Below, piece after piece: positions 5,539 through 9,278 of a DNA stretch of 9,278 bases. The stretch covers positions 1 to 9,278 of the forward strand of contig JAUNRO010000106.1 in the NCBI GenBank assembly GCA_030544185.1, given 5' to 3'. The notes beneath the pieces are model-generated. The model was given only the letters and a program-made list of their open reading frames with translations. It had not been told where the DNA came from and ran no database searches. Within the stretch, counting starts at the first letter, position 1. Each line of letters begins with the position of its first letter. The translations under genes and the position numbers were made by a program. Origin of the DNA: Propionibacteriaceae bacterium. GTDB lineage: Bacteria; Actinomycetota; Actinomycetes; Propionibacteriales; Propionibacteriaceae.

Positions 5539-6771
5539 ATGAGCCTCGCCCTGCGTCCCACGACCGACGACATCCGCACCGCCGACTCCCTCACCGACGC
5601 CGAGGTCGAGCAGATCGGCACCGACCTCGATGCGCTGCGCGCCGAGGTGATGAGCGAGCTGGGGGAGCGCGATGCTGCCTACATCCGCCGGGTCATCAAG
5701 GTCCAGCGCTCGCTGGAGCTGACCAGCCGCGCCATCCTGCTGTTCTCGGGCTTCCCGCCCGCCTGGGTCGCCGGCACCGCCGGCCTCGCGGTCGCGAAGA
5801 TCCTGGAGAACATGGAGATCGGCCACAACGTCCTGCACGGGCAGTGGGACTGGATGCGCGATCCCAAGATCCACTCCACGACCTGGGAGTGGGACCACGT
5901 CACCCCCGCCGCGCACTGGAAGCGCTCACACAACGACTCCCACCACACCTGGACGAACGTGCTCGGCAAGGACGACGACCTGGGCTACGGCGTCCTGCGC
6001 GTCGATCCGGCGCAGCCCTGGTCGCTGTCGACCCTCGGTCAGCCGGTGGTGGCTGCGGGGAATGCGCTGGTCTTCGAATATGGGATCGGGGCCTATGACT
6101 CCAAGCTCGGCCCTTATCTGCGCGGCGAGGTCGACCGCGCGGAGCACCTGCCGCTGCGCCGGGCCTGGTTCGCCAAGATGCGCAAGCAGGCGGCCAAGGA
6201 CTATCTGGTCCATCCGCTGCTGTCGGGTCCGGCGTTCGTGCCGACCCTCGCCGCGAACGTCGTGGCCAACGTGATCCGCAACGTGTGGAGCAACGCCGTC
6301 ATCATGTGCGGCCATTTCCCCTCCGGCGTGCAGACCTTCACCGAGGAATCGCTGGTCGGGGAGACCCGCGGCCGCTGGTATCTCCGGCAGATGCTCGGCT
6401 CGGCCAACATCACCGGTTCGAAGCTGCTGCACCTCATGTCGGGCAACCTGTCCCACCAGATCGAGCACCACATCTTCCCGGACATGCCGAGCAATCGGTA
6501 TGCCCAGGTCGCGCCCCGGGTGAAGGCGATCTTCGACCGGCACGGCCTGCATTATGAGGCGGGGCCGATGTATCGGCAGCTGGCGTCGGTGTGGGCGCAG
6601 TTCTTCCGGCTGTCGCTGCCCGAGCCCGAGCCGGGGCGCACCCGGGGGCGGATAGTCCTGGACGCGGTCGCCGAAGCGGCGGGCGGGCTGGGTTCGCGGG
6701 TCCGTTCGGGCGTACGCCGGATCCGCGGGCGGGGACTCGGAGCGCCGCAACCGGCACTGGGCGTCGCCTGA
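5539..6771 (+). CDS. Membrane fatty-acid (acyl-CoA/acyl-lipid) desaturase, DesA3-like
   Basis: The product is 410 aa; the ATG at 5539 has GGAG (5528-5531) 7 nt upstream, while longer readings would overlap the preceding gene. Three histidine boxes of diiron membrane desaturases are clear: HNVLH (96-100), HNDSHH (131-136) and HQIEHH (306-311), plus a further histidine in MCGHFP (His259). Hydrophobic stretches around 66-92 and 225-258 are likely membrane segments. The enzyme inserts a cis double bond in a fatty acyl chain using O2 and electrons from its partner; the upstream reductase is the obvious donor. Similarity of arrangement to mycobacterial DesA3 suggests delta-9 desaturation of stearoyl-CoA, but regiochemistry cannot be read from the sequence. 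The last ~45 residues form a Pro/Gly/Arg-rich basic tail beyond the catalytic core. The role is probably membrane fluidity and unsaturated fatty-acid supply. Confidence 0.92.
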   Translation: MSLALRPTTDDIRTADSLTDAEVEQIGTDLDALRAEVMSELGERDAAYIRRVIKVQRSLELTSRAILLFSGFPPAWVAGTAGLAVAKILENMEIGHNVLHGQWDWMRDPKIHSTTWEWDHVTPAAHWKRSHNDSHHTWTNVLGKDDDLGYGVLRVDPAQPWSLSTLGQPVVAAGNALVFEYGIGAYDSKLGPYLRGEVDRAEHLPLRRAWFAKMRKQAAKDYLVHPLLSGPAFVPTLAANVVANVIRNVWSNAVIMCGHFPSGVQTFTEESLVGETRGRWYLRQMLGSANITGSKLLHLMSGNLSHQIEHHIFPDMPSNRYAQVAPRVKAIFDRHGLHYEAGPMYRQLASVWAQFFRLSLPEPEPGRTRGRIVLDAVAEAAGGLGSRVRSGVRRIRGRGLGAPQPALGVA

Positions 6772-6800
6772 GCTGAGTACGCCACAGCGGGCGAAGGGCA

Positions 6801-7274
6801 TCAGTCCGCCTGATCCAGACCGACCACGATCGCCGTGACCTGGCCGGTGACGCACTCGAAGGTGAGCTGCGGGCCCTCCGGGCTCATGCGGCAGGACCGC
6901 AGGCACACGGGATAGCGGCCGGCCTCATAGGCGAGCAGCGCTAGCCGGCCCTCCTGGGCGCGCACGAGCACGCTGGTGCCGTCGGCGAAACAGATCCGGG
7001 TCGCCCCGCGGACCGGTGCGGCCCGGATCGTCCGGACCGGAGAGCGGCGGCTGATCACCGGTTGGAGCCGCAGCCGCAGGGCGGCCTCGGTGTGCTCGGC
7101 ATGACCGGCGTGATATTCGGCGGCGATCGAGGAGAACTTGGCCGACAGCTCGGCGAGATCATCGGGATCGAACTCTGCGGGCAGCGCGGGCTGACGGCGT
7201 CGGCTCCGACGCCGTCCCAGCCACACCATCGCCACGAGGCCTGCGATCAGCAGGAGCGCCACCGATAGCCCCAT
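6801..7274 (-). CDS. Small single-pass membrane protein of unknown function
   Basis: The product is 157 aa. I chose the ATG at 7274 because a CATACT -10 box ends 6 nt before it, the leaderless pattern seen elsewhere in the window; an upstream start at 7298 would cross that box. Residues 2-19 form one hydrophobic helix, followed by the very basic run GRRRSRRR, so the rest should face the cytoplasm. An acidic, helical segment follows (FDPDDLAELSAKFSSIAAEYHAGH, about 35-58). The C-terminal part, from about 77, looks like a small beta-rich domain (ICFADGTSVLVRA, LALLAYEAGRYPVCL, LTFECVTGQVTAIVVGL) with four cysteines (95, 124, 128, 141). I do not recognise a family. It stands alone, convergent with the desaturase and divergent from the aquaporin. 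Coding bias and length support a real gene. Confidence 0.75.
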   Translation of the reverse strand: MGLSVALLLIAGLVAMVWLGRRRSRRRQPALPAEFDPDDLAELSAKFSSIAAEYHAGHAEHTEAALRLRLQPVISRRSPVRTIRAAPVRGATRICFADGTSVLVRAQEGRLALLAYEAGRYPVCLRSCRMSPEGPQLTFECVTGQVTAIVVGLDQAD

Positions 7275-7280
7275 AGGCCC

Positions 7281-7286
7281 AGTATG
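7281..7286 (-). promoter_or_regulatory. -10 box of the small membrane protein gene
   Basis: On the minus strand CATACT ends 6 nt before the ATG at 7274. There is no Shine-Dalgarno sequence, so the transcript is probably leaderless. No clear -35 is seen. Confidence 0.4.
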
Positions 7287-7415
7287 CGCCCGCAACAACG
7301 CGACACGCCGAGCGGCGGGGCGCTAATTATCGGGGTCATAACGATCGCACGTGCCGGCTTCCGGTTTAGCCGACGTCTCCCGGTGGACGGAGCAATGGAT
7401 GTGCATTCCGGGACA

Positions 7416-7421
7416 TAGGAT
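7416..7421 (+). promoter_or_regulatory. -10 box of aqpZ
   Basis: TAGGAT at 7416-7421 predicts transcription from about 7428 and a leader of roughly 30 nt. That leader carries GGAG (7445-7448), 11 nt before the aqpZ ATG. No strong -35 is seen. The rest of 7299-7415 holds only short palindromes (TTAT/ATAA at 7327-7341, CGATCG, CACGTG) with no evident meaning. Confidence 0.4.
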
Positions 7422-7459
7422 CACGCCGTCCCTGTTCGAGTTTTGGAGTGTGAACAACC

Positions 7460-8254
7460 ATGACCAACCCCCCGATGCGCGCCCGCCTGTGGGCCGAGTT
7501 CCTCGGGACCTTCTGGCTCGTCTTCGGTGGCTGCGGCAGCGCGGTGCTGGCGGCCAAGGTGCTGAGCGACGATCCCACCCCCGTCAACATGGGCATCGGC
7601 TTCGTCGGTGTGTCCCTGGCCTTCGGCCTGACCGTGCTCACCGGCGCCTATGCTCTCGGCCACCTCTCCGGCGGCCACTTCAACCCGGCCGTGACCCTCG
7701 GCGCCTTCGCGGCCAAGCGGATCGAGGCCGGCGCCGTCCTGCCCTACATCATCACCCAGGTCGTCGGCGGCATCGCCGCCGGTGGCGTGCTCTATCTGAT
7801 CGCGTCCGGGCAGGAGGACTGGGCCGGCATCGACGGCACCTCCGCCGGCGCCTTCGCCACCAATGGTTTCGGTGACCTGTCGCCGAACGGTTACAGCCTC
7901 CTGGCCGCCCTGATCCTCGAGATCGTGCTCACCGCGATCTTCCTGTTCGTGATCCTCGGCGCCACCGACAAGCGGGCACCGGCCGGCTTCGCACCGATCG
8001 CCATCGGCCTCGCCCTGACCCTCATTCACCTCATCTCGATCCCGGTGACCAATACCTCGGTCAACCCGGCCCGTTCGCTCGGTGTCGCGGTCTTCAACCC
8101 GGCGGCCTTGGCTCAGGTCTGGCTGTTCTGGGTCGCCCCGATCATCGGCGCCGTCATTGCCGGGCTGACCTACAAGTTCCTGCATGCTGAGACCCCGGGC
8201 GAAGAGGAGCTGGTCCGCAGCTCCGCCGTCGACGACCCCGCGGCCCACGGCTGA
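7460..8254 (+). CDS. aqpZ: Aquaporin Z, water channel
   Basis: The product is 264 aa, slightly longer than Escherichia coli AqpZ because of the extramembrane loop at about 116-142 and a hydrophilic C-terminal tail (about 242-264). Both signature loops are present: [12 protein letters not shown] (NPA at 75-77) and [13 protein letters not shown] (NPA at 202-204). The selectivity-filter residues of the water-specific AqpZ type can be placed: Phe55 in LAFGLTVL, His190 in LIHLISIP, Thr199 and Arg205. Six membrane segments and two half-helices fit the hydrophobic pattern. The absence of the wider glycerol-facilitator loops and the presence of His190 argue for water rather than glycerol transport; peroxide permeability cannot be excluded. 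The gene is followed 154 bp later by catalase on the same strand. Confidence 0.95.
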   Translation: MTNPPMRARLWAEFLGTFWLVFGGCGSAVLAAKVLSDDPTPVNMGIGFVGVSLAFGLTVLTGAYALGHLSGGHFNPAVTLGAFAAKRIEAGAVLPYIITQVVGGIAAGGVLYLIASGQEDWAGIDGTSAGAFATNGFGDLSPNGYSLLAALILEIVLTAIFLFVILGATDKRAPAGFAPIAIGLALTLIHLISIPVTNTSVNPARSLGVAVFNPAALAQVWLFWVAPIIGAVIAGLTYKFLHAETPGEEELVRSSAVDDPAAHG

Positions 8255-8284
8255 CAGGCGCCCGACGGCCCCGCTGACAGATCG

Positions 8285-8321
8285 ATAGGACGGGGCTATC
8301 GGCACCATTGAGACAACAAGC
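8285..8321 (+). promoter_or_regulatory. Candidate OxyR-type binding site upstream of catalase
   Basis: ATAG (8285-8288), seven bases, then CTAT (8296-8299) match the ATAG-N7-CTAT half of the known OxyR recognition pattern. Seven bases further ATTG (8307-8310) matches the third element in three of four positions, while the fourth (8318-8321) does not match. If the -10 is at 8345-8350, the site spans about -72 to -36, where OxyR usually activates. Assignment is inference from spacing and from the catalase downstream. The same bases also form a 6-bp hairpin (CGATAG/CTATCG). Confidence 0.45.
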
Positions 8322-8344
8322 TGTCCTCCTCGGGACTGCCAAGG

Positions 8345-8350
8345 AATACT
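8345..8350 (+). promoter_or_regulatory. Possible katA -10 box
   Basis: AATACT is the best -10-like element in the 8255-8408 spacer and would give transcription from about 8357. No good -35 lies upstream, as expected for a promoter that needs an activator. Other than this and the OxyR-like site, the spacer shows only a GC hairpin (GCCCCG at 8268-8273 with CGGGGC at 8291-8296) that could weakly terminate aqpZ transcripts. Confidence 0.35.
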
Positions 8351-8408
8351 GGTGGGTAAGCAAGGTTGAGCCACCGAAGCCGCAGCAGTCTCGAGGAGGA
8401 GTTGTTTT

Positions 8409-9278
8409 ATGACAGACCACCAGGTTCCCCAGGGCGCCGACACGTCCGGTTCGTTGACCGCCACCGGTGCCCCCGCCCCGTCCGATCGTCACTCGCTCAC
8501 TGCCGGGCCCGATGGCGCGATCATGCTCCACGACGTGCATTTCGTGGAGCAGATGGCCCACTTCGACCGCGAGCGCGTGCCGGAGCGCGTGGTCCACGCG
8601 AAGGGGTCCGGCGCCTTCGGCGTGTTCGAGACCACCGAGGACGTCACGGCCTATACCAAGGCGGCGCTCTTCCAGCCCGGCGCGAAGACCGAGATGCTTG
8701 CCCGCTTCTCCACCGTCGCCGGTGAGATGGGCTCGCCGGACACCTGGCGCGATCCGCGCGGGTTCGCGCTGAAGTTCTATACGACCGAGGGCAACTACGA
8801 CCTGGTCGGCAACAACACCCCGATCTTCTTCATCCGCGACGCCATCAAGTTCCCGCACTTCATCCGTTCGCAGAAGCGCATGGGTGCCTCCGGGCTTCGC
8901 GACAACCACATGCAGTGGGACTTCTGGTCGCTCAACCCGGAGTCGGCTCACCAGGTCACCTATCTGATGGGCGACCGCGGCATCCCGAAGACCTATCGCC
9001 ACATGAACGGTTATGGGTCGCACACCTATATGTGGATCAACGCCGCTGGCGAGAAATTCTGGGTGAAGTACGCCTTCGAGTCCCAGCAGGGTGTCGAGGG
9101 TCTGACCGGCGAGCAGGCCGAGGAGATCGCCGGCAAGGACGCGGACTTCCACCGCCGCGACCTCATGCAGGCCATCGAGGACGGCGACTTCCCCAAGTGG
9201 GATCTCCATGTCCAGGTGATCCCCTATGAGGAGGGCTTCACCTATCGGACGAACATCTTCGATGTCACGAAGACCGTG
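8409..9278 (+). CDS. katA: Monofunctional heme catalase, N-terminal 290 residues (cut by window end)
   Basis: An open frame runs from the ATG at 8409 to the last base of the window without a stop, giving 290 codons of a protein that is usually about 480-550 aa. AGGAGGAG (8394-8401), a strong ribosome site, lies 7 nt upstream. The sequence is a typical catalase core: [15 protein letters not shown] with the distal catalytic His63, [28 protein letters not shown] (98-125), [29 protein letters not shown] with the catalytic Asn (135 or 136), and [10 protein letters not shown] (219-228). The proximal heme-ligand Tyr region would lie beyond the right edge. It converts hydrogen peroxide to water and oxygen in the cytosol. 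The ~38 residues before the core are poorly conserved. The gene follows an OxyR-like element; the symbol is by family and context. Confidence 0.95.
   Translation, partial: MTDHQVPQGADTSGSLTATGAPAPSDRHSLTAGPDGAIMLHDVHFVEQMAHFDRERVPERVVHAKGSGAFGVFETTEDVTAYTKAALFQPGAKTEMLARFSTVAGEMGSPDTWRDPRGFALKFYTTEGNYDLVGNNTPIFFIRDAIKFPHFIRSQKRMGASGLRDNHMQWDFWSLNPESAHQVTYLMGDRGIPKTYRHMNGYGSHTYMWINAAGEKFWVKYAFESQQGVEGLTGEQAEEIAGKDADFHRRDLMQAIEDGDFPKWDLHVQVIPYEEGFTYRTNIFDVTKTV

Noticed and set aside
8268..8296. GC hairpin after aqpZ as a definite terminator
   Set aside because: Only 6 bp of stem with a 17-nt loop and no U-run, and it overlaps the OxyR-like element; not strong enough to call.
7421..8464. 347-codon minus-strand ORF opposite aqpZ
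   Set aside because: Its Gly/Asp/Glu-rich composition is typical of antisense reading of a high-GC membrane protein; the plus-strand aquaporin is clear.
8154..9209. 351-codon minus-strand ORF opposite aqpZ and catalase
   Set aside because: It lies antisense to an unmistakable catalase frame that stays open to the window edge.
1..9278. CRISPR array, tRNA/rRNA genes, toxin-antitoxin or defence operon
   Set aside because: No regularly spaced repeats, no RNA-gene signatures and no matching protein motifs were seen on either strand.

Overview
The window reads as chromosomal DNA of a high-GC Gram-positive actinobacterium. By eye it is about two-thirds G+C, with strong G/C third positions, GTG starts and TANNNT-type -10 boxes placed just before leaderless starts. 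The protein set (actinobacterial-type DciA C-terminus, a desaturase with its ferredoxin-reductase partner, FdhD starting MGRVT) suggests an actinomycete, perhaps in or near Propionibacteriaceae. The family-level guess is inference.

Layout. Bases 1-304 are AT-richer, hold no convincing gene, and end in a perfect 14-bp inverted repeat. A minus-strand ORF (1168-305) follows and is the oddest item here. Its N-terminal half looks like the lipoprotein signal and NTF2-like domain of a penicillin-binding protein. Its C-terminal half looks like the replication protein DciA, fused in frame. An FMN-binding split-barrel protein (1396-1830) converges on and overlaps fdhD (2677-1775). A divergent promoter region then drives fdhD leftward and, rightward, a MmcQ/YjbR-like gene translationally coupled to a class I aminotransferase (2748-4333).

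A hairpin, a strong palindromic operator and a leaderless promoter precede a two-gene unit: an FAD/NAD(P)H/[2Fe-2S] reductase (4413-5483) and a membrane fatty-acid desaturase (5539-6771). This is the same pair as mycobacterial Rv3230c-DesA3, in which the reductase feeds electrons to the diiron desaturase. A small one-TM protein of unknown function (7274-6801) lies convergent to it. An aquaporin Z gene (7460-8254) and a catalase running off the right edge (8409-9278+) complete the window. The catalase is preceded by an OxyR-like ATAG-N7-CTAT element.

Most of the window is ordinary housekeeping and redox metabolism. I see no RNA gene, CRISPR array, intact mobile element or multi-gene defence system. 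The items most worth checking are the lipoprotein-DciA chimera, the desaturase operator, the OxyR-like site, the repeated leaderless-promoter geometry, and a tyrosine-specific codon bias (TAT favoured over TAC in GC-rich DNA).
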